Shown: positions 1-10,789, counted from the first letter of the stretch. The stretch: 12,727 bases of DNA from Asparagopsis taxiformis (GCA_030407315.1 JALQPE010002097.1:1-12727); one strand, 5' to 3'. Numbers and translations: made by a program. Notes: generated by a model not told the origin, from the sequence alone.

Positions 1-2809
1 TTTGCGCTGGAACGTATCCGCCGTCTGCAGCCTCTGAGAAGTAGCGAGATTGCTTCACTGCTGTTTTGAGGTACCCCCTGGCCCATCTTGTATAGTACAC
101 CAAGCTTATACTTGGCGCCAAGATGTCCACCCTCTGCAGCTTTTCTATATAACCATTCGGCAGAGGTAACGCTTGGAGACATTCCAATGCCGTGCTCATG
201 GCATAACCCGAGCTCAAAGTGTGCGGTTGCGTTCCCTTCCGAAGCAGCTTCATCGAAAAGGGAATGAGCGTGTTCCATATTTGTTCAACACCCATTCCAT
301 TCAGATAGCAGCGCCCCAATTCTACCACTGCATCCATGTTGCCGCATTCTGCACTTAGTTGGAGTAACCTAACGCCTTTCATAACATTTTCTGCGACATG
401 TTTGCCTTGGCAGTACATACGGCCCAAACTTAAAAGTGCCAAAGGCTGACCAAGCTTAGCCGCTTGATAAAGATTACGAATTGCTGTCTCTAGATTCTGT
501 GCAACCCCGATGGCACTTTCATAGCATCGACCCAAATTATACATTGCCAGAGTCGATCCTAGTTTTGCTGCCATTTCAAAATAGATCACAGCTCTTTTCT
601 TATCAACAAACACATGAATACCATTTTCATAGCATTCTCCAAGCCCATTTAATCCTCAGCATCTTTGTCATGTGCCGCTTTCCTGAGAAGCTCAAAAGCT
701 TTATCATGATTAACTTCAACTCGGTTCCAGTCATGTAGCAATGCGCCAAATTAACACAAGCATTAATGTTACCCCGATCTATAGCTTGCATATACAATTT
801 GGTCGCCGATTTCAAATCCCTTTTCACAGCTGTACCATTCATGTATATTGTGCCAAGTTTGTCAGGTGATTTGGAACATCCCTTCTTCAACGCTTTTTGA
901 TAACAATCAATTGCTTTAGCTATGTCTTGCTTGACATAATACCCAATCTCATAGCAGAGACCAAGTTTGAAAATAGCTTGCACGTTGGCTTTGTCGGCTG
1001 CCTCTTGATATAGTTTCACTGCAACTGCACCATCCCTCTCAACCCCATATCCATATTCATAGCATCGTCCCAAATTGAACATTCCGTGGTATTTCCGTTG
1101 GCCCGTGACTCATCATAACATTGATAAGCTTGCTCAAACGATTTCTCCATCTCATACATTCTACCGAGCATATGCTGGGCTTCGGAATTGCCAGCATCGC
1201 TAAGCTTTCTAAACCATTCTGTTGCGACCCGAATATCTTTTGTTGTTCCGTGACCTCGATAGCAACATTTGCCAATTTCTAGAGCTGCGTCAGTCGAGCC
1301 TTTGCGATGCGCTTCCTGAAGCATTTCAAAACCTTTTCGTTTATCTTTCTGACTCCTTTCCCTTCTAGGTAACATTTGCCAGCCCAAGAATTGCGTCAAC
1401 ATCTCCCAAGTCCCTCGCTCGTTTGAAATACTTGAATGCTAATTGATAAGATTTGCGAGGTGCACTCATTCTGCGGAAAAGTATCTTCCCTCTCTCACAT
1501 ATCTTAGATTTATCGTTGTTATCCATCACTTTCTTAATATCGGATAGAATATCCGTAATAACTCTCTGTTCGCCTTGCAACACACTGAAACATTTCTCAG
1601 CAATATAACGCATATCGTTGTTGTCTATGGTTCTCACCCAAGAATCAGCCAACGAAGGGACCCGTTCTCTGTACATATCTAGGGCATGCCAAATTGTACC
1701 CATTGTCGACAGTGGACATGGCGTTTGAGAAAATAACAGGCAAACCAAGATTCCGAAACTCCAAATGTCTGCAGATATGTCCGTTAAGGTAATCAGATTC
1801 CCTTGCAGATTTGGAATTTGCAAACGTGATACCCGATACTTCAAGATCTGCTGATCACCAAGCAACCGAGACACACCAATATCACCAATTTTTGCATTAC
1901 CATCTAACTGCCGTTGTGAAGGCGGAAAAATACATTGGAAGGCGAAAGCGCTCCATGGGCAATCCCAATTGAATGGATATGAGCTAAACCTGTTGCCAAA
2001 TCAGATACGATTTTCATTTTGGTTTGAAGATTATTGAATAGAGGATGATCTCTGATTGTAGAGAGGTTGTGAGTCATGAGTTCAGTGACAAGCAAGGCGT
2101 TCTGTTTGGCAAGGTTTTCTCGATGGCTTAGACCGATGGGAACAGTAGTACCATTGAGCCGAAGCGAAAGCTCTGGTGAAGGAAAATACGCCCCGTAGAA
2201 GGAGAGGATACATGGATGAGTGAGAGAGGAAAGTTGCAAAGTAACCAGGCGGAACGAGATTCGAGATTTGGGAGGCCGGTATTGATTTGACCGCCACAGA
2301 TAGTTTAGCTGGATTAGATTGTTGCAGAATGTCTAGCTCTGCTAGGCAGACTACCCCAAGCGCCCGGATGCAGGATTGAGTGGCGGGGGCTGGTAACGCA
2401 GATGGAGTGGGTTGAGGCGCCAACCATCCCAAAGGCAAATTGCAAGTGATAAGAGCGATGCTACTTCGGAGTAGGACAAGTCGCTCTGCTGGACTGCAGT
2501 AAGAGATGGAAGAATGTTGGCCTGAATAAAATCTATGGTGGGCAATAAATCCGAGCACTGATTGATGGGTTGGTGGATGGCGGAAAGATATTGAGACACA
2601 AGGTTTGAAAAGTGTCCACGGCGATGAGGCGGGGCGCTTGCTCTGATAATTTTATCGAGGAGGAGCAAGGCATCAGTGCAGGTGAAACGCGGTGGGAGGC
2701 AGTTGTTTGATTTGATAGTTGTGTTTCTGGCCAGGAGGGCTTCAATAGCAGCTTGACAGGCGGATCGCCACCTAGACGATTGAACAGCTGCGATATTACT
2801 ATCAGGCAT
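1..2809 (-). CDS. Kinase-like (probable pseudokinase) protein with C-terminal Sel1 repeats, partial
   Basis: The gene runs right to left and leaves the window at position 1, so its C-terminus is missing. I chose the ATG at 2809 (MPDSNIAA); a longer reading would need a TTG. About 140 residues of unassigned N-terminal region precede a protein-kinase fold. VAVK (Lys near 2287) is the ATP-site lysine. HGALSPSN near 1957-1934 replaces HRDxxxxN, so the catalytic Asp is absent although the Asn is kept. GDIG near 1885 replaces DFG, and DIWSFGIL marks subdomain IX. From about 1450 to 1 come roughly ten Sel1-type repeats of 36-38 residues (for example LGRCYEYGYGVERD and LGTIYMNGTAVKRD), which form alpha-solenoids that usually bind partner proteins. 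The frame changes near 2375, 2240, 1905, 1385, 1345, 1080, 710, 645, 270 and 45. Several sites fit one lost homopolymer base, such as A near 274 and T near 645. Kinase-Sel1 fusion is clear; loss of catalysis is inferred from the HGA motif. Confidence 0.82.
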
Positions 2810-2888
2810 AATGCTTTCGCTGGGGGTTGAAGCAACGAACAAACAGCAGGCAAAGGGACGAGGAATCGAATCCTAAATGTGCGTGAGG

Positions 2889-2895
2889 ATATAAG
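2889..2895 (-). promoter_or_regulatory. Possible TATA-like element of the kinase-Sel1 gene
   Basis: CTTATAT read on the minus strand lies about 80 bases upstream of the ATG at 2809, in the 226 bp gap before the kelch gene at 3036. Position and composition suit a core promoter, but the motif is short and could be chance. Confidence 0.25.
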
Positions 2896-3035
2896 TTACG
2901 TAAGGATCAAACCCGAGGCGACGAAAACATTTTGAAAAAAGCGGGAATTGTTTTGTTTCAAAAGGAGAAGCAATTTACTCGCTACAGTTCTATGACCTCC
3001 GCCGATTTGCTCGCACGCGATCTCCTACTGCTGTG

Positions 3036-4074
3036 TCATTGCGCAAACCAAAGCCTAGTATTGTGCACAGTTTTGTGGGTTGCCAGCAGGAATCCAGCGC
3101 TCCGTGTGAATAACTCATCGTTGCCTCCTTGATTACCTGATCCGCTTGGGATGAATATTTGTCCGCAAGTGCGACAGGAGGAGATGCCAAGTCCCGAACC
3201 ATGCCTAGAATCCACTAAATCTGGAGCACGACTCCAAGTTCTGCCGTTGAAAATGTCGACCCTGGCATACGCTTGACCATTTCCCTCACCACCAGCGACC
3301 ATCATCCTTCTGTCGCATGTGCGACCAGTCATGGCACCTGCTCTCGCCTGAGGCATATCTGGCATTCGCCTCCAAGTTTGCGTGCGGAATCTGTAGCAGT
3401 AAGTACTTGCAATATTAGCAAAGAAGAAATCATCTCTACCGCCGTCACGACCACCGGCAATACAATTTGGCTCTCACAATTGCACCACCCACATGATCCC
3501 TTCCTACTGGTAGCTCCGGCAAATTTGTAATCCATCTATCCTGCCTAATGATGTAAACGTCCATCCAGCCCAGAGAGTAGTAGCCTGTGAACCATGTCCA
3601 CCTCGATTGCCACCGATGACATATATTCTGCCACCCCTGCGCACGGCAGCGGCACCACCGCGGCGTCTTGGTTCAGGAAGACCATCTCTCGAAGACCACT
3701 GGTCGTTGACAACGTCGTATATCCACAGACGTTCGTTGTTCTGTTCATTTGGGAAGCCACCTCTCCAAGAAGAAGGGATCCAAATTCTACCATCAGGTGT
3801 ACTGACACACTGGAAATGATGAATCTGAGCGTTTCCTGGAGCACCCTGCCTATTGTCCAAACACGAGTGCGAGGATCATATACAGAGACAGGGGAGAACC
3901 GCGACCTCCGATAAGTACAAGTAAGCCCCTGACCATTACAGCGCAGGCTTCATGGCGCCTCGCCAACTGGCCTGACGAAACTGGAGCGATATCCCATGCG
4001 CCATTGGTAGTAGATGTGGACTGTGCTGCAGAGATGGAGAAGAGCGCAACGAGAACGAGTACAGCGTGATACAT
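3036..4074 (-). CDS. Secreted kelch-repeat beta-propeller protein (short paralogue)
   Basis: The ATG at 4074 opens a clear signal peptide (MYHAVLVLVALFSISAAQ) and the kelch region follows within a few residues. Kelch blades are visible in order: LLVLIGGRG, IYVIGGNRGG, the stretch WITNLPELPVGRDHVGG, IAGGRDGG, MMVAGGEG and IFIPSGSG. Each has the strand-GG pattern with following Tyr/Trp residues. The protein should be secreted or lumenal; beta-propellers of this type bind protein or sugar ligands, or form enzyme scaffolds as in galactose oxidase, and no catalytic set can be assigned. It is the divergent paralogue of the + gene at 4774, matching it along the whole propeller (TCDRRMMVAGGE against TCDGRMMVAGGE) but lacking the Cys-rich and Met-rich regions. 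The frame changes near 3885, 3845, 3560 and 3440. These fit lost bases in C, G, G, and A plus T runs; adding five bases gives 348 codons including the stop. Function beyond the kelch fold is unknown. Confidence 0.85.
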
Positions 4075-4773
4075 GTTGAAATAACGGTGAGTGGATGAAA
4101 GCGGCACGTTTCGGAAGTGGTTGCGCAAAGGTAGAGTAGAATGTAGACGGGGTTTGTCAACGAATCGTGAGTTAGGGTGCACCTGTGCTTGACAGAAACG
4201 ATGAGGTGTCCGCAATTGTGACTTGCGTCATCCTTTTCATTGGATACTTGACACATGACTGTTTTTCAACGGATTCGGCATTTCTAGGCTGTAAAGCATG
4301 TGATAGATGACATATGTTAACCAATAAATTAATACAATTCAAACAACGGCTTTTTATCGAAAAAATATTGGGCCGTCAATATGATCCTCGCGCGAAATAT
4401 CTCTCCACCTTGCCACGTAGGAACATACAACGTGGCAATAACCCTAAATTGAAAAGTACAATAACCAGTGCCAATATGAGACCAGCTTGAATCGAGGCTG
4501 CTCCTTCTACGTAAGATGGGCACTTGTCCACAGATTTGAATTGTCAACCAACGTGGACTTTACCAATCTCCCAACCTTCCTCACTTGATCCTCCCAATTG
4601 CCGACGTTACCTAAACTGGACACTCCCCATGTTCCAACTAGGAGCATCATCAATTATGCCTCGAACCCGCATCATTCAATGTGAGCCACAATCACAACCA
4701 CCCTAACTATTTAAGCCTTCATCCAGCTCTCGTCGTCTGCCATTATTTCCTTATCACACTCACCCATCTCACT
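4075..4773. promoter_or_regulatory. Shared intergenic region between divergent kelch genes
   Basis: About 700 bp separate the two opposed kelch starts, so it should hold both promoters. It is moderately AT-rich around 4310-4380 (with a CCAAT near 4320) and rich in C/T-rich stretches at 4550-4640. Short open frames here have no domain or signal-peptide character and I do not call them genes. Confidence 0.5.
4708..4715 (+). promoter_or_regulatory. TATA-like box of the + kelch gene
   Basis: TATTTAAG sits 59 bases upstream of the ATG at 4774, which would put transcription start near 4740 and leave a short leader. A very similar TTATTTAAG precedes the gene at 11223, which supports it as a real core element in this genome. 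Confidence 0.5.
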
Positions 4774-6384
4774 ATGGCTCGATCGACGCGCTTCGCTCTC
4801 CCATGCCTCTTGCTTCTTTCCATCATTGTATTCAGTCATGCACAACCCATGCCCGATCCCTTGTGTGGTCGCGGTATCATCAACAATGATGTGTGCTGCC
4901 CAGCAGCCTGTGAGAGATGTGTGGTGCTGGATGTGGTGAACGAGGAGCTGATATCGGTTCTGCTTGTTGTCCAAACGCTATCCGCATGTCTTCTCGTCCA
5001 TGTAATGTCAATGGTCCACCCTGTCGTCTTGTCCCCACTCCGGCTCGGGACAGAATCTCAATAGCAACGTCCCTGACCCCATGTGTGAGAATGGCATCAT
5101 GAACAATGGCGTTTGCTGTGCTAAAGAGTGCGGAATCTGTGGAGGCTTCCAATGTGGACCAAGAGGTCGCGCAATTGGTACAGCTTGTTGCACCAATGCT
5201 ATTTTGAATGGTAGCCGCGATTGCAGCACCACAGGTGTACCATGCAGGCTCTCTTCACCTTCGACACCCATGCCGACTCCTATGTCCACACCCATGGAAA
5301 TGGCCATGTCTACACCCATGGAGACGCCCATTTCCACACCCATGGAGATGCCCATGTCCACACCCATGGAGATGCCCATGTCCACACCCATGGAGATGCC
5401 CATGTCCACACCTGTAATGCCCGAGATTTCCGTTGACACCACTACTGGCAGATGGAGAATTGCTCGCATTATGATGGGAGAGCCTATCGCACGAGTTGAC
5501 GCATGTTCAGTTATGGTCAACGGACTTGTTGTATTATTAGGAGGACGCGGTCGTAACATGCCCGTTGACATCTTTGATCCAGTCTCTAAGATCTGGTCCA
5601 GAAGAGCCGGGCCTGGTAGAAGAGTTGAGATGCATCAGATGCAATGTGTTACCATGGATGGTAAGGTATTCATTCCGGCTTCCTTTCGTGGAGACTCCCC
5701 GAATGAAGTTGCCAATAGAGTGGGGTACGTATATGATGTAGTGAATGATGAATGGTCGACGATTCGCGGTCTACCTCGCAGGCGCCGTCGGGCGCTGCAG
5801 CTGCAGTGATCATGAGAAATTTCATTTACGTCGTGGGTGGAGCACGCAGTGGTAACGGCGAGCCAACTGTTACGACTGGTTGGGTGGATGTGTACAACAT
5901 TAGGAGAAACACGTGGACGATAAATCTGCCAGATTTACCAGAAGGTCGTGATCATGCCGGTGCAGCCATTGTGAGACGACAGATTTGCGTCGCTGGGGGG
6001 CGCAACAGCGGTGCAAGCAATCCGGCTCGAGCAAACATCAAGAGTACTTACTGTTATTCGTTTAGGAGAAGGGCGTGGATGCGCAGACAGGATATGCCAA
6101 GTCCACGCTCAGGTGCAGCGACTGGAGGCACTTGCGACGGTCGTATGATGGTCGCTGGTGGAGAAGCTAGAAATAGAAGTTCAAGGCGTGTCGATGTATT
6201 TGACGGCAGAATGTGGAAGAGGGCACCGTCACTCCGAATGGCGCGTCATGGAACAGGATTGGCAGTATCGGCTTGCTCCTGTAGCCAGATCTTCATTCCG
6301 TCGGGAAGTGGAATGGCGGGAGCATTGACCTCAATGGAGATGTTTGTTGGCGCTGGAAACGCAGCGATGTGCACCTCGTACTAA
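4774..6384 (+). CDS. Secreted kelch protein with two Cys-rich domains and a Met-rich repeat
   Basis: The ATG at 4774 starts a signal peptide (hydrophobic core LPCLLLLSIIVFSHAQ). Order after that: Cys-rich domain 1 (about 4860-5030), Cys-rich domain 2 (about 5081-5250), a Met/Pro/Thr-rich tandem repeat (5264-5407), then a kelch propeller (about 5440-6384) with GGRG, YVVGGARSG, VAGGRNSG, MMVAGGEA and FIPSGSG blades. The two Cys-rich copies share GIxNNxVCC, CGxRG, a later CCxNAI and a final PCRL, each with about ten cysteines, likely disulfide-bonded in the extracellular space. I do not recognise a named family for this domain. The frame changes at about 4915 (G run), 5035 (C run) and 5800 (G run). 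Adding one base at each gives exactly 538 codons with no internal stop, ending at TAA 6382-6384. The short paralogue at 3036-4074 lacks everything between signal peptide and propeller. A structural, adhesive or ligand-binding role is likelier than a known enzyme. Confidence 0.87.
5264..5407 (+). repeat. 24 bp in-frame minisatellite encoding TPMEMPMS-type units
   Basis: Six tandem 24 bp copies begin at 5264, 5288, 5312, 5336, 5360 and 5384. The last three are identical at DNA level and the first three carry a few substitutions, so expansion is recent at the 3' side. Each copy encodes eight residues, mostly TPMEMPMS. As 24 is a multiple of three, gain or loss of copies keeps the kelch gene in frame. 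A degenerate seventh start follows at 5408. Confidence 0.95.
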
Positions 6385-6417
6385 ATTTAGAACTAGCGGT
6401 GGCGCCGAAAAATAGAA

Positions 6418-6423
6418 AATAAA
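6418..6423 (+). terminator. Candidate polyadenylation signal of the + kelch gene
   Basis: AATAAA lies 34 bases after the TAA at 6382-6384, in an A-rich stretch. The distance suits a canonical signal, but the hexamer is common in AT-rich DNA and the cleavage site is not visible. Confidence 0.35.
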
Positions 6424-6619
6424 TTTGGAAATACAGTTTCGAATTTGCTCACTACCGATCTCCTTGCTCCTACTGTAGGTGGCTTACAACTCTACCTATC
6501 TTACCGCTACCCAAGCTTCCGTTTGACTACTCATGCCCAAGCTGAAACAGCTCAGTCTTCATCTACCTACGCTACTGCTGCTTCTATAGATTACAATGTA
6601 CAGACGGACGCTCAAACTA

Positions 6620-7840
6620 TTATCCGCAACAGTACTCTTGCCTCCTTCCTTCTGGAATGTAAACGTCATCACCATCTACGAGCCACTCCCTTCCTTCTGT
6701 ATCCCTTACCATTTCTCCTCTATAAAGTGGATGACTTATACTATTCGCTGAATCTTCACTAACCGATCCGGAATTTGATGAGCGATTGTCGTCGTCATCA
6801 TGAAGCTGTCTCTCATCTTCTTCATGCCAATCCATATTTCTCTCATTTGCATGTATTACGTGAACATCCTTCCGATGCTGATGTGCGCGCTTTTCATACT
6901 GACTGGACACAAGTTCTATAACAGGCTCGGATATTTCTCTCGATTCGAATTCTGAATCTGAACCAGAGTTGCCATGGACGATGCTTACATGACGTTCCAA
7001 TTCCTGGGGACTAACGAAGAAACGATTGCATTCTGAACAATGTGGGGCCTTCGCACAAGGGGATTCTATATGGCGTGCCACCTTTGTCTCACTTCGATAA
7101 TGCTTGTGACAGTATGGACATGGGTACACCTTTCCACCATGTACCTCTTGTTCATGCTCATCGCGTTCGTGGACAGCAGAGGCCGGGAAAGTTGCAGAAC
7201 AATCGACACGACGACAGTTCATTCTGCTATGGCGACGTTGAACATGTTTGTTGTAGGTTGCTAAATCACGCAGTACGCGACCTGAACATTTCCCCTGATT
7301 GCAAATAGGTTCGCAGCCATGATTTGTCCATTGCCTGCCATGGGTCTTCTCACAGAGCTCGCAAGTGACGTGCAGAGTGGTACCATGTCTGGCCAGACGC
7401 CATGCTGCACGCATCGAATGACTGTCATCCTGTCTTTTTGTACAATAGACACAGAAACGCGGCGGTCCTCAAAGATGTTTTGCAATCTCATAACATCCTT
7501 CCACGTGTTACGATAGCGAACTGAGCGGCCATCTACGCTGCGCCAGTCCGCAGCATTCCACACAGCGAGCTGAGAATATGAGTCGACTAAGCGGGATGAA
7601 GAAACATATATGTTGTAGAGCGGACACGCAAGCCGTGGACTAGCTCAAGGGCGGCGAGAAGGGCATGAATCTGAGCAAGTTCTTCGGTTTGCACAGAGCC
7701 TGGTAGCGGCTCTGCTATGCGAATCGGGAGCTCTGATGCATACACGGCATATGCACCAAACTCACCATCTTCAAGAGAGCGACAAACTCCCTCAATGTGA
7801 ACAGTTAATGATGGAGTAGGGGATTGGCAGTGGGTTCCAT
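6620..7840 (-). CDS. Inactive RNase H-fold domain fused to C2H2 zinc fingers
   Basis: The ATG at 7840 (MEPTANP) leads into an RNase H type 1 fold at about 7805-7385: first strand VHIEGVC, FGAYAVY, helix ELAQIHALLAALELV, strand IYVSSSRLVDSY, the basic handle WNAADWRSVDGRSVRYRNTW, and last helix RAAWRLARHG. In active enzymes the four carboxylates are the Asp of TDG, the Glu of AEL, the Asp of TDS and the Asp of ADxLA. Here they read Glu, Gln, Ser and Trp, so cleavage is unlikely although the handle that contacts RNA/DNA hybrid is kept. From about 7363 to 6980 follow Cys/His fingers: CELC, a CxxxxC pair ending HVQRRH, a third, one C2HC (CPYCHKHY ... HIESPC) and a clear C2H2 (CSECNRFF ... HVSIVH). 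An acidic Ser/Asp-rich tail ends at 6620. The frame changes near 7820 (C run), 7608 and 7465; adding three bases gives 408 codons. Nucleic-acid binding, perhaps to hybrids, is inferred. Fold assignment rests on motif order only. Confidence 0.8.
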
Positions 7841-9600
7841 GTTTAACGGAAGGGAAGAAGGAGAAAGGGTTGAGCGGCTGGCAGGACTACACCATATGTT
7901 ACATGCGCGTAGATGGGATAGGCAGTCGAATGCGCAGATGAGCGCGCATCCCTGTACAAGTGAGTGCAAGTATATCTACCGGTACAGCAACGTCTCAAAT
8001 TGCTGGTGGAGGCCGACACTTTGAGACACGTGTATGTTATATGCTACTGTATGACGGCGAGCGGCGCGAGCGGGGATCATATCAAAGTTTTTAGAAAATA
8101 ATTAATTTCATCATCGAACTGTTCTTCTCTCCAGCATGGTATTATACCGGACTGCTTTAAAACAATTCAACTGTTTAGTGGTAAATAGGCACATGCTATG
8201 TTTTCATTCCAGACACATCTGAGTATAGTAGGGTTACGCCCTCATTTAGGGTTTCGACAGGCGATAAAGATAGGACAATGTTCGTACACGTGATTTCCAC
8301 CGAAAAAGTTTTCTCTCTATACCATCCCTGAAGGGGTAATTTGGAATAATTTGGAACACTTTGGCGCAAAAGGGTTTGTACGTAACTGCCGTGCATCCAG
8401 AAACACTTGCAATAAAGCAATAGGAAGATGCGCATGAGCACGCCATCTGCATCTGCATATTGATTAAAATACAGAGTTCTGGGGGGCCATGCTTCATAAA
8501 ATACACTCTCCCGCTCTCTTGGACATTCCGTTAAGCTCAATTCCTACCTCTATACGCAAAACAAACGAAAGACCGAAAAGGAGGGTGTAGGACTTATTTC
8601 TCGCTGCGAAGTGTTAGAATTCTCCGGAAACAGAGTAGCGCAAGCGATAATGAGGAAAGCCCCGGTCCAGCGAGTACCCTGTAGGAATGATCTCCAATCG
8701 GCGGAGATCAGCCGGACTCTAAAAGGGGGAAAATGAGTAATACTCGAGGATCGAGTCCGCAACGGCCTTCGACAAAGAAGTCGGTAGAGTGGTAGAGTGG
8801 GTCTTCCACGAGATTCCTCCGAACAGTAGTATTTAGGTCTGCGGTCACCAACCTACTTAAAGGTTAGCTGGGCTCGCGAAGCCTCCAAACAGAGTATCTC
8901 CTTGTGCGAGTCGGACCGGATGGAGTGCGTGACTGCCAGCACCGGATCTGGTCTTACTACATCGCGGTAGGAGTCTCCTGCACAGCCGTGACTCGAAGTC
9001 ATGGCGCGTCGCAGTGTGTTGTGCGGTTTACGCGCGAAGGAACAAGGTTGGAATCGTAGATATACTCTCGTGAGAGAGTTTGCGCGCAGAAGAGCGGTTG
9101 TAAGGCGCTTTCCAGGCGCATAGCGGGTAGTACACAATAGTGCTGACTTTATTGTAACCGTTGCGGTGAGTCACAGTACTAAATACGTTGAGGTCGAATC
9201 CCGGTGGACAGGACTGATGGTCCCGCCAACTAGTTGTGTGGAACGATAGTTCGGTGACGAAGTATGTGGGTAGTTAGTTCTAGAGTAGCTGGTACGAGCA
9301 ACGGACACGCTGTCCTTTAACGAACGAACAACGAACAATGCCACCCGCTGGTGTTTGACTGTATTTTGGTAGCAAAGAAAGGATAGGGTAGAGTAGGTTA
9401 GCAGGTAGACCCGGGCGTCACGACGAACGATCCACACGAGGATTGCGTCAACGGACGAGGTGGCACGTCACCGGAGGGGCTCTCAACCAAACCCGTAGGC
9501 ACGACACGCGATCAGCCTCATGTGTGGCAATGGGCAGGGAGTACGCAGCTCGACGGAGACGAAGCCTCGTTAGGCGTAAACGTAAACGTAAAACGTAGAA
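7841..9600. other. Gene-free stretch, composition mixed
   Basis: I find no convincing coding region. Open frames of 66-114 codons at 7824-8024, 8196-8540, 8853-9137 and 9171-9437 lack domains, show shadow-like composition and have no supporting promoter or partner frame. The 8030-8540 part is AT-rich. The 8550-9600 part is more GC-rich and contains simple motifs such as the repeated CGTAAA near 9575-9597. It may be decayed transposon or promoter DNA, but no terminal repeats or conserved retroelement motif were visible. Confidence 0.45.
7992..8027. repeat. Short perfect inverted repeat upstream of the RNase H-fold gene
   Basis: GTCTCAAA at 7992-7999 is the exact reverse complement of TTTGAGAC at 8020-8027, with a 20-base spacer. 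It lies about 150 bases upstream of the ATG at 7840 and could be a dyad binding site or a chance match. Confidence 0.35.
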
Positions 9601-10175
9601 GTCAGTCGTAGACTAGAGCACGTTGCCCGATCGATAATTGTCCCCTTTCCCTCCCGGCACGATGCCAATACCTATTTAGCCACGATGGCATCGCATTACA
9701 GTGTAAACACTGCTCGTAACGTCCCCGAATGGGAAAGGACCTTGTGGGTCGCACGTGGGGACCCGTTGGTCCGGTGGCCGTGTGCCAGTTCGTTCGTTGC
9801 ACACGTGTGCCGGTTGCGCGCGCGCACGCGCCAGCAATGTGTCATACCACCTGGCGGTCCTCTCAACCAGAGTCGTGTCGCTTCCCTATTGGGTGCCCAC
9901 TTAAGGGATGTGCCAATTACAAGGCACCAGCCAACTGGGCGTGTTTCCTGTAATTGGGACAAGGGCAAGGCTGTAAAACCCCTATTCGGGCCTATCGGCC
10001 CCGGCCAAGACCCCGCAAGGGACAAATTCTAACTTAAGCCAACCAGCTGTACATTACAATGTAAGCCTAACTGGCAATAACCTCGCGGGTAGGCGAGTGC
10101 CGTTAACTGGGCTCTGGTTGGTCAATAACTGGATATTTCTTCCCAACCACTAACCCTAGCTTACAGTAGACTTAG

Positions 10176-10183
10176 TATAAATA
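10176..10183 (+). promoter_or_regulatory. TATA-box match without an assigned gene
   Basis: TATAAATA is the best canonical TATA match in the window. The first ATG after it (10183) closes after four codons, so any transcript would be non-coding, would use a later start, or would reach the gene at 11223. The motif alone does not prove a promoter. Confidence 0.25.
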
Positions 10184-10789
10184 TGCCACTGGAATAGCCA
10201 GTAGGCACGGTTTCTAGAGTAACGTAAACTCGAGTGGAATTACGACCCACTGGAACAGTGTTCGCATACCTATTGTTCAACCCTTCTCCGGGAAACCTTA
10301 GGGTTAGCCAGCAGCTCGACGGATTACGTCACTTGCTCTATCCATACACCTCTCGCGTGAGCACCCCTTTGGCGCACAACCCCCTCCGGGTAACGACACC
10401 TTCTCTCTTACGAGACTACCCGCTGGGTACCTATAAGGTTCATCTGATCTACCACTTCCTCTACCGAGGCTCGGGACACCTGTCGGGTGGTTTGCCGCTC
10501 CAGCGGATTTTCTACCTGGTACACAATGCTCGTGCATTGCTGTTATCGCTCGGGTCCGCCGAAATTCGAATTCCCGGAAATCGTAAATATTTGCCATTTT
10601 CGAATTGGCCACGCATACTACACAGCCCCACCCCCACACGAGGACGTCCCGGCCACGCGAGGCCCGTCAGGACGCGCCTGAGACACGGGGCCTTGGCGCC
10701 TTTTCGGGTACAACTGCGGACGTGGCAGTTGTCCCGAAAAATCTCGCTTAAACGTACGCGGACCGGTTGGCTGATCGGTTGGCCACGGC

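Noticed and set aside
5208..5571. Overlapping open frames in the minisatellite: His-rich THGDAHVH (+) and Met/Gly-rich MGISMGVD (-)
   Set aside because: They are automatic translations of the 24 bp repeat in other frames; the frame continuous with signal peptide, Cys-rich domains and kelch is the real one.
4774..6384. Programmed frameshifting or very short introns as the cause of the frame changes
   Set aside because: Shifts are lost bases at unrelated homopolymer sites that differ between paralogues; aligned kelch residues leave no room for an intron.
6445..6762. 105-codon + frame between the convergent kelch and zinc-finger genes
   Set aside because: Its second half is antisense to the acidic tail of the zinc-finger gene and its first half lies in the 3' flank.
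8196..8540. 114-codon minus-strand open frame
   Set aside because: No motif and no promoter; composition gives no support.
9190..9215. tRNA-like B-box GGTCGAATCCC and similar sequence near 8745
   Set aside because: Neither folds into a cloverleaf with a matching D-arm and acceptor stem; one conserved T is absent.
9685..10032. 115-codon + frame and its minus-strand counterpart
   Set aside because: Both strands are open over the same DNA because it is GC-rich; neither has a recognisable domain.
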